Shown: positions 1-13,986 of the stretch, piece by piece
Layout of the letters: each line of letters starts with the position of its first letter
Numbering within the stretch: position 1 is the first letter of the stretch
Notes under the pieces: generated by a model
The model's input: the letters and a program-made list of their open reading frames with translations, nothing else
What the model was told of the DNA's origin: nothing
The model's database searches: none
Position numbers and translations under genes: made by a program
Assembly: GCA_013396915.1 (NCBI GenBank)
Contig: VWZL01002505.1
Location: 1-64,000, forward strand
DNA: 64,000 nucleotides
Source of the DNA: Stercorarius parasiticus
Taxonomy: Eukaryota > Chordata > Aves > Charadriiformes > Stercorariidae
Direction of reading: 5' to 3'

Positions 1-195
1 ATCCCCACCCCCTTCAAATCTAGCTTAAAGCCCTAGAATTAGTTTTTGTTAGGTGATAAGTGGATATCTTTGTGTAATGATCATTACATCCCTTAAAACT
101 GTAAGCAGATTTAACAGTAAAACCTGCAGGCATGTTTCCCTTCAGTACTGCCTAAAATTGTAGAGGAGTCAATAAGAGACTTACACTGAAATGAG

Positions 196-232
<37 letters not shown>

Positions 233-2533
233 GTGGACATAACCATTTTGAATTGAAACAGAACTTTTTGGGTTTATTTTGTTCAGAGAAAAAAAGAGGC
301 AGAAGTTTCTCATGGAATAATTTGTGTTAAAAAACTGAATGAAACGCCTGTGGTTTTGTTTTTTGGTTTGTTGTTGTTTTTTTGGTTTTTTTTTTAACTA
401 TGCCTTTCTCCCTGCATGCTTTCTTTCTATCTAAAGACACTTGCAATAGAACATGCTATACAAGTTTCTTAGTTCTCACTGACTACAGAAGCAGATGAAG
501 CACTCCAGGCACTTGTGTTCATGTCTGCCTGCACTGGGCAACTTCCCCTGTCCTGGGCGTACAGATCTGTGTCTAATTCAATCCCCATTCACTTAGCGGA
601 AACAGAGCAGCCACAACACAAGACTGAGGGACCAAAATTCTCAGACAAGGGCATTTGCCTCGGATAGAAGTAGCAGAAGCCTCTGTAAGCTCCAGATCTA
701 TGTGATTCAGGTACCTCAGCCTGGATTTCCCAAACCCCACACAAGTATCCCAGCCACTAAAATACCGACTACCTTAGAAAGGTAAAAATCTTCAGAATAA
801 AAATTTCCATAGTGCTTGTTTTGATTGCAATGCATTTTAAAAAAAGTTCTCCATGTCAACTTCAAAAAAAAAAAGAAAAGAAAAAAGAAGGGGATTCTCC
901 TTTACCAGCCCTCCACGCTCTGGTGGTATCAGCACCGCAAGGCTAAGCACAGGCTTTGCATCAGCGCGCCCACCGCCTGCTGTCTCCTCATCCATGCCCC
1001 TGCCTGTCTCCACAGCTGCTCATGGAGGAGCTTTGGACCCTCTCTATGGTTTTGGCTGCTGGCTGGGGCTGTAATGTGCACACTCACACCAGAGGAGCAC
1101 AAGGGCTTAGAAAGCCCCTGGGAAGGCCCCATGCCAGGGTCAGGTTCAGGTCTGTGCTTAAACTGCCAGGCACTTCCTCAGGGGTCCCCTTTCAAGACCC
1201 AATCTTGATCAAGGAGGCGGTTGCTTGCCCTCCAAGATAACCTGTCTGAGTTGCAGCAGTCTTCAGATACCCATTCTGCCCAGAGACAATGAAGGATCCA
1301 TCGGCTGTTACTCATCTCCCCCTGCACTCACTCCACCCAGGGTACAGCCAAGAGCTACAACATGCCTGAGGCACTTGCATTTTCATCTCGCTCCATCAAA
1401 ATATCTACTTTTGGCCAGCACTGTTGTCACTGAAGATGCTGGCCCCCAAAAAGGTGTTGGGAGCAGAGGTAGGAACGGACAGTGCCGCTCCTGGCACTGG
1501 CATCAGATAATACTTCTATTTGCTTCTCCAGATCCCTCTTTGGCCATGGTCAGAGACTGCTAATATTGCTGTTTCAAAAGAAGTTTTCACTCTACCCAGT
1601 TTGCATCCTTATCCTGGCCTATTCAACAGGGAAATATCTTAATAACAGTGTTATGAATTTCTGGGTTAAGAGATTGCAATTTAATAAAAAAAGGAATTAG
1701 GTCCTGCCTAGAAATCTCTAGGAGGAACACGTTTCTCATTCAACTCATGGCATCAAAAGGAACAGATGACGTAATTGGTGAAATGCTATGTAAAGGCAAT
1801 GTATTGCTCTTAGTCTCAAGCATGGCACACCGTGCAAGTCTTAATGGAAAAACAGGCTCATGAAAACAAAGGTGGAAGGTAAAAACTGAAAATCAACATG
1901 GGTAAAGCACAAATCTGGGAATGAGAAGACCAAAGTTGAAGACCTTCATTGACCTTCTTGAGCTCACAGTTTAACACACTTCAGACTCCGTTTCCCTGTA
2001 GCAAAACAAGAATAAAGCTAGATTTCTCCCGGGGCACAATTTGCTTCTATTTCCCTATAGAAATACAAAATAGATGAGCAGCATTATTGTGGTAACTTAA
2101 AATACCACACACTGGAAGCTATTTTAGCATAAGTTAACAAGGTAAAAGCTTGAGTCTTAGGCAAACCCCAGGGAGACGCTGAGTTTAAGCAGGTCAAAAA
2201 GAAGGCCTTTCAAATCCCTTTCATATGCATAAAGGCATGAGGTTCAGAGAAAGCTCTTTAAAAATTCCATAAAGCCAAAGAAAACAAATAGTCTGGTGCT
2301 TGGGGAGACAGGGGTAGTGTTCAGGTTGGAAACAGCAGGTGCAATCAGCATTTCTCTCTGTCACACAGAGAGCACACTAACATCCTTTTTTGCAAAGAAA
2401 AGGAGGGATTCAGAACTCCAGAGCAAACTGAAGGCTTAGACTATATAGTCTAGATTAATTAGTCTAAACAGCCCCTCCTTCATGCCCTACAGAACAGTTC
2501 CCATTAGCTTGAAAGTGCGCGATATTTGTCAGT
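1..2533. other. intergenic or 5' flank, no gene seen
   Basis: This is AT-rich DNA with a 31-base T run at 199-229, a second T/G-rich stretch near 355-395, and a purine-rich tract near 865-890. Several open frames of 60-127 codons overlap around 825-1240 on both strands. They share no recognisable domain, begin in low-complexity sequence and are best read as chance. A 16-bp perfect palindrome lies at 2437-2452. I see no exon with flanking splice sites that I can assign to a known gene. Confidence 0.6.
199..229. repeat. poly(T) tract
   Basis: An uninterrupted run of 31 T. It may be the reverse of a retroposon poly(A) tail or a simple homopolymer tract. Avian CR1 elements do not end in poly(A), so it is probably unrelated to the CR1 copies nearby. 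Confidence 0.9.
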
Positions 2534-2607
2534 AATCATAAGATCGTTCAGGCTGAAGGGACACCTCAGGATGTCTCTAGTCCAACCCTCTGCTCAAAAT
2601 GGGGTCC
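2534..2607 (-). mobile_element. CR1 LINE 3'-end fragment (reverse)
   Basis: The sequence beginning ATCATAAGATCGTTCAGGCT and running into TAGTCCAACCCTCTGCTC is the reverse complement of the CR1 3' untranslated end, in which ATTCTATGATTCT and CCTTCCAACC are usual. It directly abuts a forward CR1 copy, so the two 3' tails point outward. The 5' limit against the next copy is approximate. Confidence 0.7.
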
Positions 2608-3036
2608 AAGCTCATTTTGGAGAACAAGTCTTATGAGGAGCAGCTGAGGGAACTGGGGTGGTTTAGCCTGGAGAAAAGGAGGCTGACAGGAGACCTTATC
2701 GCTCTCTACAACTCCCTGAAAGGAGGCTGTAGCAAGGTGGGGGTCGGTCTCTTCTCCCAAGTAACAGGCGATAGGACAAGAGGAAACAGCCCCAAGTTGT
2801 GCCAGGGGAGATTTAGGATGGATATTGGGAAAAGTTTCTTCGCTGAAAGGGTTATCAAACATTGGAACAGGCTGCCTGGGGAAGTGGTTGAGCCACCATT
2901 CCTAGAGGTATTTAAAAGACAGGTAGACATAGTGCTTAGAGGTATGATTTAGTGATGGTTTTTGTCAGTGTTAGGTCAATAGTCGGACTCGATGATCTGA
3001 AAGGTCCCTTCCAACCTAGACAATTCTATGATTCTG
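2608..3036 (+). mobile_element. CR1 LINE, 5'-truncated, forward
   Basis: This is the 3' end of a CR1 non-LTR retrotransposon: the last part of the reverse-transcriptase ORF followed by the short 3' UTR, ending ATTCTATGATTCT at 3023-3035. An open frame at 2599-2952 keeps the conserved end of the CR1 polyprotein (segments such as [26 protein letters not shown]). It is far too short to be active. Read it as a dead 5'-truncated insertion, not a host gene. Confidence 0.9.
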
Positions 3037-6000
3037 AGCTGAGTTCAGACTAGGTTGCTTAGGTCTCTGTCCATTTGGTCTTAATAAATACAGATTGCTC
3101 TTTCTCTCTCTTTAATGGCTAAAGCAAGTTAATATTGGTTTTGATGACAATCCTGCAGTCATAGAAAGCAACTACTAACCAGAAGGCACGTTATTAAGCC
3201 AGAAGTGTGACTGTGTAGTGACACTGTAAATAAGCACCTGCTAACAAATGGCCCCAAGAACAGGCCAATGCAGTTAGAGTAAAAAGTAACTACAAAACCC
3301 AAAATCCATTATGCATTCCACATTGAAGGTTAATATTTTAATCAACAGTATTTTTTCTTTCTTAAATAACCTATCTTTCTGTCTTTCGCATTTGGATATT
3401 CATGGCAATGTACTCCACCTGACCTCAAACTCACTCAACAGTGATTTAACAAATGAAGTTCCTAGTTCCTACATTTCCTAGGTATTTGCCAGAAACAGAA
3501 GTTTTGCCAGCCCAACCCCAGCCTGTTTCAGCTGCTGGAAGATCATGATTTGTCTCAGGTGGTAATTCAGCCCAAGATGATGGAAAAGGTTGCTTGGACA
3601 CACCTGCATTCAATTTTTGTTTCAAAGTTTCACAAAAAATCCAGTTTCATTGCAATACTGAAAAACTCATCCATACCAGCTCAGTTTTAGTTTTAACACT
3701 GGATTTACGCAACTCAAAAACCGAATCCTTCAGGAGATTAATATTTGTAAGAGTGAAAGAACATGAACGTGCTACTGTCCTGGTCATACAGTAGAAGAGG
3801 CATGCCGATATGTTTTATGTTACACACTTAATGCTGGACATTAAGTTTTAGAGCACCGAGCCCTACCAGAACTTACTGTCTGTGACACTTTGAACAAAAG
3901 AAGATAAATATACCTATGTGTATACAGACACACACATATATGGTCACATACATGTAGAGGTGTATATATATACACATACAAATAATAATAGTAACAAATG
4001 GCGCTCTTCTTACATCTCTGAACAAAGGGAGCTTTCTCACAAATCATCTAAAGGGAATAAATGCACCAGAATACAAAGCCCAGATAAAAGCAACAACTTT
4101 TCATAAGCCAATTATATCAGCAACACACCCTGGACGGGTAAAGGATAGGCCTTTATCTATCATTACATTTTTCTCTGTCAGTATTTAATAATACACAGTC
4201 ATTTTTAATAATAAACATGGAAATAACTAACACTTCAAAAGCACAAAACTTGTTGGGGATTTTTCTTCCTTTGCCACTTATTAGGTATTTAATTTGTTCA
4301 TGAGACAAAAAGGCAAAGGTTTCCACTGAACTTGGGGAACTTTTTCTATGAATGACAATGTAATAAGATTTTCTCAAGACATGCTGACCTGTTACCTTGA
4401 GATTTGATAATAAAGTGCATTGGTAGTACATGTAAGGGAACAAATATCATGAAAACAAATTAAAACAATTTAGAGAGACAGCCCAGAAGTTTTTCCTCAG
4501 ACCAACAAGGACTCCAGGTACTTCTAAAATAGATCTTTCCAGCATCAGTAGAATTACACTAGAAACTAACAGGGTATCATTTTCTGCCTTGGGTGCCAGA
4601 AGAGACCAAGACCTACCAAGTTTCTGAAACTATGCCTAACATAAAGCAATTTACATGGCAAGGCCGAAGTCAGTTGGATTATTTAGCTGCTTGAAAATAA
4701 ATTCCTACACACCTGCATAACTTAAGTGTCATATCTAAATACATTTCTGTTATTATGTTGAATTACTGACCTGAGATCACAGTCTCAGCCCTTCTGCGTG
4801 GACTGCCTGGCCTGCAGAGCTCAGCTGTGATGAATGCTTCATCATCTCACCCTGTTGGGAATTAATGAGTTTATTTCCTTCCAGCCCCTCTCCCAGTAGT
4901 TTGAGGCTTTTCCTGAAGGTATTTGTGATAAGTGATTGTAAAACCCTGCAGGCTAATACTCCTAAGAGATTTTCCCAATCTGTTTTTGTTACCAAGCGGG
5001 AATTCCAACCCCATTTCTATTCTGTTAAACATAGGGGACATAAATTAAAGGAAAAAAAAAAGAAAGAAAACATACCCTTCAATAGCAAGATGTTTAGTAA
5101 TAGTCCTTAAAAAAAGAGGCAGAATACAGAAAGTCTTCTATTAAGGACTTGCACAATATGAAACTAATACTACAAAAGGCCTGGCATGTCAGTATGCATG
5201 TAATTCAGGATATGTTGAATATTTAAGCCCACAAAACCCTCTCTTGCTTTCTTCACTTCTGTTCTGCTTTTTGAGGCTGTAGCTCCAATTCTACCTAAGA
5301 GAGAAGAGGATAAAGATTTCAGGTTTTAATATACACTGTATTTTCTCTTGATTTAACACCAAAGAAGGAGGAGAGCCAGACACCGCTACAGCCACCCTGG
5401 GGCATGTCACCAGCTCACTGGACCCCATCCGGAGAGGTGGAAAAGAGAACATGGGAAAGGTGGCAGCAGACAGAGAGGAGAGGAAACAGGAGGCAAAAGT
5501 TCATCATGGACTCTCTTCGCTGTGCGCACTAAGGAAATTATCTCTGAATACTGTGCTCTTCCCAGCACTGATTACTTCTGCTGTTGCCAGCCCCAGGGGC
5601 ACCCTGGTGAAGCTGGGGTGCTGGCTACAGCCAGAGCTGGCATGTTGCCTTTGGACACCATTCAAACGAGGCTGAAGTGTGAAATCCTTCAGTCGTTGGC
5701 TGATTAGCATGCAAGGAAACGTTAAGCATCCTTCTTCTCTGGGCATCTATCTTCCATCCAGCGATTGCCATCTTAGCACCCAGAGGGGCAGAGGAGGAGA
5801 GGGCTTTGGGGCTCAAGGACCTACACCGTGATGTTTTCCAGAGGCTGAAAACCTGAAAGGTTTGAATCCAGAGGCAATCACAGAAACCATAAATCTGCTC
5901 TGATTAGTCCTCTCCCATGATACTTTTGGAAAACATTTCCATTGCCATCCTCAACCACAATTTTCCCCAGTTTTCCCAGAAGCACTCCCACCTCCTATAG

Positions 6001-9000
6001 AAAGTCACCCGGCTTGAAGAGAAGATACTGACACAACCGTTCACCCTGCAGAGTACTGTGCAGTGGTGCCTCTCAGAATTAGACCCTTGAAAAGGGTCAG
6101 GCAGAAGGCAAAATTGTATGTGGCTCTAGTAAAAGAAACTAGTGGCCGACCCAGAGAGCTGTGTGGAGAGGAGGGCATCACCCAACAGAAGAGATGTGCC
6201 TCCCCTTTATCCTCGCTTCTGCCAGTTTGGCCCTTCACTTCTCAACGGGACATCATTTTAATTGGATGATATTTCATAGAAGAAAAAAAAAAAGGCAAAA
6301 TCTTGTTTTGGAGTTTTGATGTTCTGTTTGTTTGTGGGGTTTTTTTATGTTTCAATAAGAAAATCTTTGCGCTTAAAATGCAGATTGTGTTTAACCCAAG
6401 TGTCCTTTTTTTCCATTCAGTTTTTCAGTTTGGAAGTCACCTTAAAGAGACAGTTAACTTTAAAGAGCCAGTTATCACTCAGCCCTGGTTATAGCTCCAG
6501 CCCGGCAAGACCCTTGAAGCCCAGAGGTGAGCAGGGTGAGCACCTTCTCTTAATACAACAGGTGTGGCACCACTGGAGTCACCAGGGTGTGAAATACAGT
6601 GGTGCTTTACAAACACGGAGACTGCTCTCTAGAAACATTGGCGGTTATGGCGAGTATAAAAAGTACTTCTGTTAAAGGTAATATTTTAACTCATCACCGG
6701 TTTGATCTGACACACCAGAATTCTTTCTGAATCAGATGCTAATGAAACCTCTGCTGACTCAGTAACAAGAGAGAAAGCAGACACAGTGTGAGGGGAAAAC
6801 AAATAAATACCAGTTTCACCCAGTGCAAGCCCCCATTCCTTTAAGTGTGCCACCTCTGCCAGAAGAGATGGTAAATCTGCTGAAATGGAGCAATTTGCTA
6901 TGCAAAGTGGCTGCCACAAGAGGGAGGTCCCATTGCACTGCAGCAGGGCTTGCTCACCTCAGCTGCATGGAGCATCGCTGACCCCTTCCATCCCCTTCCC
7001 ATGAACACCTGGTAGCCATCCGCTTCTCTTGTCCTTCTGTATCTCGAGCCCATCTTGCACATGAAGGATGCCATCCCCCTGAAACTCTCTCCCTTCCCTC
7101 ACCGCACCTCTTCCCTGCCTCTGAAGAAGATGTCCGGGGCTAAGGGCTAAAAGACATTTTGATTGTACGTCACTCCTGTAGTTGACCGTATCTCAGCTAG
7201 TCAGGAGTACCCTAGGAGCACGTTACAGGCAAGCAATGCTACCTTCTTAGGAGCAAAAGGGACATACGCATCTGTTCATCACTCAGGGAGTTGCTGAGAC
7301 TGAGGCAAAGGGGGAAGCAGGCTACTGTGGCACAACTTAAATTTATCAAAGAAGTCCTTAAGGTCCCTAATCATTGTATTTCTCTTCCCCAAATAAATTA
7401 CTTCTGTCTTAGCCTGCTCTCATGCTATGTGAGTTTTGTGCACTATCATGATGCTGGTTTAATGCTGCATTTTAAAGTTTACCTGGAAAGCCTAAGAAAA
7501 AAATAATGTAGAGCATTTCATTAATATGGCTTTACATTTCTAACAATGGCACAGGAGCATGTTTTGTTTTTTTCCAATAGAAATCAATTGTGCATAGGGC
7601 CTTGAGATAATTTCAAAGAGAGACCCTAGTTCTGACTTCAAGCCACCTTCTCACCTCTTGTCTTCTGACACAGACAAGGACCTTCACAGGGATCTTCTGA
7701 CTCTGCAAGTGCTTTTTGGGGAGATCCCTCAAAGACCTGTGCATCACTGAGCCTGTGATCTAGCAGAAGTTTTAGGGTTATCTGGCACAAACCCATGGCT
7801 GGTGTAACTTGTCAGAGCCTCATGGAAGTCACTAAAGCTTTAAGAGCTTGCAGCAGTGGAAGGTCTGTCTTGTGCAGATGCAGGCAGAGCTCCTCTGGGA
7901 GCTTTGCGCATTTTAGGAAGAATTTAAAAGCAAGCAACATCCTCCTGTCATGATTGGATTGTCAGGCAGCTTTCCCTCTGTCTTTCTATATTAAAAAAAA
8001 CAACAACTGTTTTTCAAGCAGAGAGATTCTAGACAAAAGTGAAAGAAAATTTTCCCACAGAAATCCTCTTGGAACCGGAACAAAAGAGGGGGAAATACAG
8101 TAGTAGCAGCATCCCCTCTGTGTCTGGAGGGGCTGGACATGAGACAGCAAAAAAAGGTTCAACTCCAGTGAAGAACATTATTCTCCTGATCTTCTCAAAC
8201 CGTGCCCTTCATTGCTGGTCTTTCGGGCACCTCCTACAAAGCTGAGGGGACCATGCGGGAATTTCTCCTCCAGATCAGGGCCAAGCAGGTGTGTAAGGTA
8301 GGAATGGAGCTCACCAAAAATGTTCCTCCCCAAGAAAGTGTTCCTCTCCTACTCCAGAATTTGTGCAAAAAACCTTCCCTCCTCTTGTTTTTTTCACATA
8401 CATTCTCCCCTATTTTCCCTTCTTGTCCTTGGAAACTTCAAGATCTTCATTTTTGAACTTCATTAACTCTTCAGGTAGGGAGTGATGGGTTGAAAAAAGT
8501 GTTGTGCAGTGCCTGTTCCCTACAAAGAGCGTGGGAGACGAGTGGAGGTATCTGTCTCTGGTTAGAAATCAAAAGGGTTTTCCCAAAACCACTGAGTTAC
8601 TCACGCAGTGCCGGGACCACGGGGCTGTGGCGCACACCACTTTTGGGATGAGCGAGAGCCTCCTGCCCTTAAAGCCTGTCAAGGCCACCTACATGCTGTG
8701 TTTGGAGAGCACTGACAGGCTCGTATGGATCCAGGACGGCTCGAAGCATGTGCTTAGCCTGAGATGTGGAGTCAGTGAAGATGGCAGTGAGCTGGCAGAC
8801 ACGGGCTTGTGTTTTGCCCTAGGCTGGGGTCTTAACAGCGTCAGTGTGTCCCACAAGGCTGCTGCCCCTACTCTCACAAAGCTGGACAATATAATCATCA
8901 TTTTTTAAAAAAAATAAAAAAATAATAATTTATTACCAGCTTCTACATGATAAGAAGTAATGGAAGACTGAGGAGCTGTATCCTATGATTGATCTGACGT

Positions 9001-10970
9001 TCAGACATCTCTCCAAGCTGGCACAGCTCCAGGACCTGCCAGTGCACATCCTCCCCCTTTTTTGGCTTAATTCTTCCTGACAGGCCACCTGAATTAGCAG
9101 CCCTCTGGCAGTAATTGTTCTTCGGCAAAAACACAGACTAACAGCATGTACAGAGCTTGTTGCGCTCCTTCCTGGGAAACTCCCAGCTGTGCCTTGAGGC
9201 ATGAGGTGAGGGAAAGCCAAAGAGAGAACGCTATGAAATAATAACAAGCAAGAAATTAAAAAAGCAATGGCTCTGCCTCCAAGGACCTCATGCTCCCCAC
9301 CCTGGGTTGGGATTATTCAGATAAAGGTTATTTCCATGGGCAAAGCACGAGCTGGCAAGGCACTGCTTTGAGCATCCTGAGCATGAGATTAGTCTCGCAC
9401 AATTTCTTCCAGTGGGACTTCATCATCCTTACAAGTAACTAATGCCCAGACTGCACAAACAGCACAGGACATGTATTGGCACCAATTTATTGCCTCCAGC
9501 CATAGTCCAGACCCACTGTTCTGTATGGCAGCCAGAGGATTATTTTCAGAGACTGAAAAAAAGCTGAGAAATTTCTTTGCCAGATTATGTTAAATTAATG
9601 AGACTCTCTACCCACGTGTTTGCCTTGAACACCACTGACGAGTCCTTACTTCCTGAGCGTTTCCATGCTGATCTGTCAGAGGTCACTGCAGACCTTTGTA
9701 CCAAGGTACAGAGAAACACTACAGCATTGCAGAGATTACATGAGGGCAAGGATGACCTCTGCATACATATATGCTCAGGCTAATATGTAGCCCGTGCTCG
9801 ATTTCCACGGTTTAGTCGGAAATATTTTTTGCAAAGTAAATCCCAGATTTTCGTCAAAAGCCAGACTGGATCACAGCTGAGCTGAATCCAGTTTTATGAA
9901 GCATACCTGAGAGACCCTGGAAAATACAATTATGTTCTTTTTTTAAAAAAAATTTAGTTTTCTTCGACAGTCAGACAGAACTCAGTCAGTGTTGGGAAGC
10001 GATCTCTAACTTTTAACGTCTGTCTCAGATGTATCACTAGAGTTGGGTCCAGCAATTTGCAAGTTTTAGGCCTGAGTCAAAATATCCACACACAGATCAG
10101 GTATTATTGCTATTACTGAAAAACCTTCTCAAGGAAAGATTACTTATAGATGAGATGAATATTGAATAAATGTAATCCATGGATTAATTAGCTAAAGACC
10201 TGTGTTAATCAGGAAACAAGAAAGGGAGAAACACTACCTCATTAAGCATTTAGAAGCATGTTGTGTGTGTTTCCAAGATTCAGTTACCCTCTCTCCATAA
10301 CACAACTGCTTTTTATTTAACACTCGGAAGTGTGTGAGAAGTCCAATGTCCTCACACGTTAAAACTCAAAACTGTCAAATTATATAGCGTTAGTCCCCAG
10401 CATGAGGAGAAAGAAGGTGAATAGTATAGGACAAAAAATTAGCGCTACAACTCCACAAATTGCTTGCACTCTGCATACAAAGTCTGACATTTACATACGT
10501 AATAGCTGTATTTGTGGTTGTGCATTATTTATTCATACCTTGTGTGGAATAACTCAAGGTAAAAGACTAATCCATTAATCCCCCCCGATCCATAATCCTA
10601 AGAAATCATAAACCCTGCAAGACACTTTATCCTCTTAGGAAAATCAGGCTCATAAGCTGAGGACGGCAGCGCGCTCGGTGCTGAAGAACGGCAGCTTTTC
10701 CCCATTGTACAGTTATGGAAGCTCAAGTCAGCCCTACACAGAGCTATTTTGGGATCTGTCATCTGTTTGATGCACATGCAGAGACACGGAGAGTCTTCAT
10801 GTGCGACCTCTTCTCACATCGCACGAGACGTCTCGTTGCTCTCTCAGGCCTGCCATCCTTGCGGGTTGTTGCAAACTTTTTGTATATGTTTCTTTTAACT
10901 AAGCACCTTCTAATCTTCAAAGAAAGATGGGTGTCAAAAGGACATGAAATGCAGTATATTTTTCTTACTT
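3037..10970. other. intergenic or 5' flank, no gene seen
   Basis: There is no convincing gene in these 7.9 kb. A TA/CA-rich patch lies at about 3917-3985. Open frames up to 134 codons occur (for example 8504-8908 on +) but lack recognisable domains, splice context or a plausible partner exon. The stretch may be upstream flank of TMC2, or its first intron if the true first exon lies further left. Confidence 0.55.
3917..3985. repeat. TA/CA-rich low-complexity patch
   Basis: Alternating purine-pyrimidine DNA made of imperfect TATA and CACA runs (acacacacatatat and gtatatatatacacat). It is a degenerate microsatellite and has no coding signal. Confidence 0.7.
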
Positions 10971-11078
10971 AGAATCGCAGAATCATAGAATAGTTTTGGT
11001 TGGAAGGGACCTTTGAAGGTCATCCAGTCCAACCCCCCTGCAGTAAACAGGGACATCTGCAACTAGATCGGGACATTT
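10971..11078 (-). mobile_element. CR1 LINE 3'-end fragment (reverse)
   Basis: It starts AGAATCATAGAATAG in reverse orientation and continues with GGTTGGAAGGGACC, CATCCAGTCCAACCCCCCTG and CAGGGACATC. These are the reverse complements of the conserved CR1 3' UTR blocks. Only about 110 bp remain, so the copy is heavily 5'-truncated. Confidence 0.9.
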
Positions 11079-11719
11079 TATAGAATATCTTGCCTTAAGT
11101 TTTTTCCATAATATTTTAATGTTGCATATAAACAGCTATATGGTTTTTTATTTAAACTTTATCTTTTTGACCAAGAGTCTTCAGTGTCCAGCTGGACTAC
11201 TGCAAACACAGTATCACACATGCAAAACCAGCTCAGAGGTACAGTGAGATCTCCACCAGCCTGATTCTGGGGGGAAATGACAGATCTCTAAGCGCTTACC
11301 AAAAATCACAAGAGGCAAACAAGGCTGACAAGTCTGTGTTTTGGCAGACCATTTTCCTGGTCTCAGTTTGCATGACACCACTTCGTTGCACTGATCCCTG
11401 CTCCCGGAGGCTCCTCAGGCTCACCTGCCCAGACTGACTTCTCCATTGCACCCTCTGGCGCTGCCTGGCCCACCTCAAAAGTGACGGTGGCTCTGCCTCT
11501 CCCCCCGAGGACATGCGCCACAAAAGACAAAGACCTTAAGGTTTCTCATCATCCTTGTGTGGCTGCACATCAGCCACCGGTGGACCCTTGCTTCTGGAGG
11601 AGGAAGGCATCAGCTGGGGTGGGTTATTTTGTTTATGCTAGTATTTTGCTCTAAGGCAAAGGGAGCAGCAGATCATACACAAAGCGGTTTGTTGTACCAT
11701 AGGCCAAGTCTAAAAGGTA

Positions 11720-11741
11720 ATGCAGGGGTTTCTCCGTAAGG
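11720..11741 (+). CDS. TMC2: candidate TMC2 first coding exon (weak)
   Basis: An ATG is followed by seven codons and one base and then the strong donor GTAAGT (G|GTAAGT). It would read MQGFLRK and supply the G that turns the split codon at 14815 into Ala. The phase therefore fits, and human TMC2 has 20 coding exons against 19 found here. Short ATG-plus-donor pairs of the right phase arise by chance, however, and another lies at 13987-14017. No conservation evidence is available, so this is a hypothesis only. Confidence 0.2.
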
Positions 11742-13986
11742 GTAAGTGCTTGGGCAGCCACTTTAATAACCCTCTTCGTTGGGAAATAATTGCCAGCCTC
11801 CACCCTCTCCGTGTGATGGAGTCCAACGAAGCCAGCAGTGTGAAAGATGATGATCCCTACCCATGCAAGGGTAAAATGTTGACACCCAGACTGGAAGAGA
11901 GCAGGTTTGGCAGGGTCAATCTTCCTACATTTGTCAGCATAGGTATGGGCGGGAAGCAACATCCAAACAGAGTTTACTGCAAATCCTTACAGCCACTGAA
12001 CAGCCACACTGATGTGTTGCCTCATGAGCACTGTACGGTACAGCCACCATTCCTGCTCTGTCCCCTACACTGAGACCCCTCAGCCATTTCTGCTCCATGC
12101 GGCAAGGGGGGCCACGTGGGAGCCACGGATTTCCTCTGAGTTTGTTGTGCCCTGGGCCCCTGGGACTGCATGAACAGCCATCACAACCTTGCCACCACCT
12201 CCATGAACTGCAGTGCAGACTATAAAATCAAAGGATGGGAGTTTTGGCTCAGAGCAGGGGGCAAAGCTATTACCCGGCCACACATTTTTGTACATTGGCA
12301 TCCCATGAGCTGCCGTTCTGGGAGGCAGAATATTTTTCACAAAGTGGGTACACAGGTCTCGAAGATGCAGCAAAACGCAGCACAATGAACCTGCAGTCCC
12401 CATCACTTTTCAAAATCGTGTACTCAGTACCTGTGGGTATGCCAAGTGGCACAAGCAGGTCTGGAGCCCGCGGCTGCCCCAGCTGCAGTGAAGAGGACAG
12501 ATGAATTACTGACCATGTAGCAGGGTAGAAACCAGGACACTCAGCTCACTCCTTCCTGAAGCGTTTTGCATACCTCTGGCAATGAGACGCTCACATGAGC
12601 ATACCCTAAGCACGCAAACAGCATCTGAGTATGCCTTGGTGGAGAAAAAGGATGTCCTGAGGCAGAAGCGGTGCCAGCACTGAGCACAGTACTGCAGGGG
12701 TGTGACGGGCATCCACACCCCTTTCGCCTCGTACCACCTGATTCTCCAGAAACCCGACTTTCATTTAACAAGGAAAATGAAATCCTTAGATCCATTGTTT
12801 TGGAAAGAGATGCTTAGGGCTGAGGCTTGAGGCAACTGAAGCAGTTTACAGAAAATCAGTTCCAGTAGCCTCCAGCAACTGTGAATTGCTCCATTTTGCC
12901 TGAAGCAGTATTAATGCAATGACCTAGTCATCACATTTGGAACAACTTTTCAACCTACCACATCAACACATAGGATTATAGGTGAAACTTGTTCCCTGGG
13001 AAGACCTTCAAGGACCACTACTGCTGTCTTCAGCCCCAGTCAGACCCACCGGTGTGTGGGGACCACACAGTGGAAATGCTCTGTGTAATGAACTTGTACA
13101 GTCAGAGTTGTTAATAATATATGGGCATATACTATACATTATGTATTTAGCTCAGATGAGCTGAGCTAAAGTCAAATGCAGATCAAACAATCCATGGGAT
13201 TGGACTTAAAATACTTGAAAGGTGCCTTTGGATCAAAATTCAGAGATCAAAAAGAAGCAGAGTCTCCCATTCAGGCTGGCACCTCCTCGGGTGCTGCACC
13301 TGGCCCAGAGCAGGAGTCATCTGCAAGGGTCACTGGTGGCAGCAACCTCAAGTTGATCTTCTCAACATTCCTTGATTTTGGGAGGGAAGGGGGAATTAAC
13401 TCTCTCTGACAACACTTAGAAAAAAAAAATCTTTGTGTACTGTCACCATACCAGATCTCCCAAGGGATGCCGGCACAAGCCAGGGGTCCACAGCAGACTT
13501 CACAGATAGCTTTCCTCTTCGGAAACTGTTCCTGCGCAATCCGCATGCCTGGAGAAACCCAGCACTGGGGATGCACTGGCTCCCTGAGAAAGCTACAGCT
13601 GGGGCAGATGCTGCAGGTTTTACACCAGAGGTTGCTCAGACAAACCTATCCTTGGCCCATCGAAAGACTGCAAGCCTCAGCATGCAATACAATACTTTGC
13701 GGTACTAAAGGACCTTCTGAATGAGGGTCTCGCATTAATTAATTAAGCCTCAGAGCACCTAGAAGGAAAATCTATCCTATTTTACCAGCAAGCACAATGA
13801 GTATACTAAGGTCACACAGAATAGAGGAGCAAAGGAAAGAGAGATCCTGGTGCTCTGACTCCTGACTCCTTGCTGCATCTATTAGCTCATGAGTCCCCTA
13901 CAAAGGACACACATGGAGGACAAAGGGTCACTCACAGCCGTGCCACGAGGGGCACCACACTGAGAGGTTTAATAAGGTGCAGGAGA

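Noticed and set aside
825..1240. Overlapping open frames on both strands
   Set aside because: Several frames are open at once, starting in an A-rich tract. No domain or splice support.
2599..2952. 117-codon open frame on +
   Set aside because: It is the C-terminal remnant of a CR1 retrotransposon ORF, not a host gene.
8504..8908. 134-codon open frame on +
   Set aside because: No recognisable domain, no splice or promoter context, and it ends in an A/T-rich run translating to repeated Ile. Judged chance.
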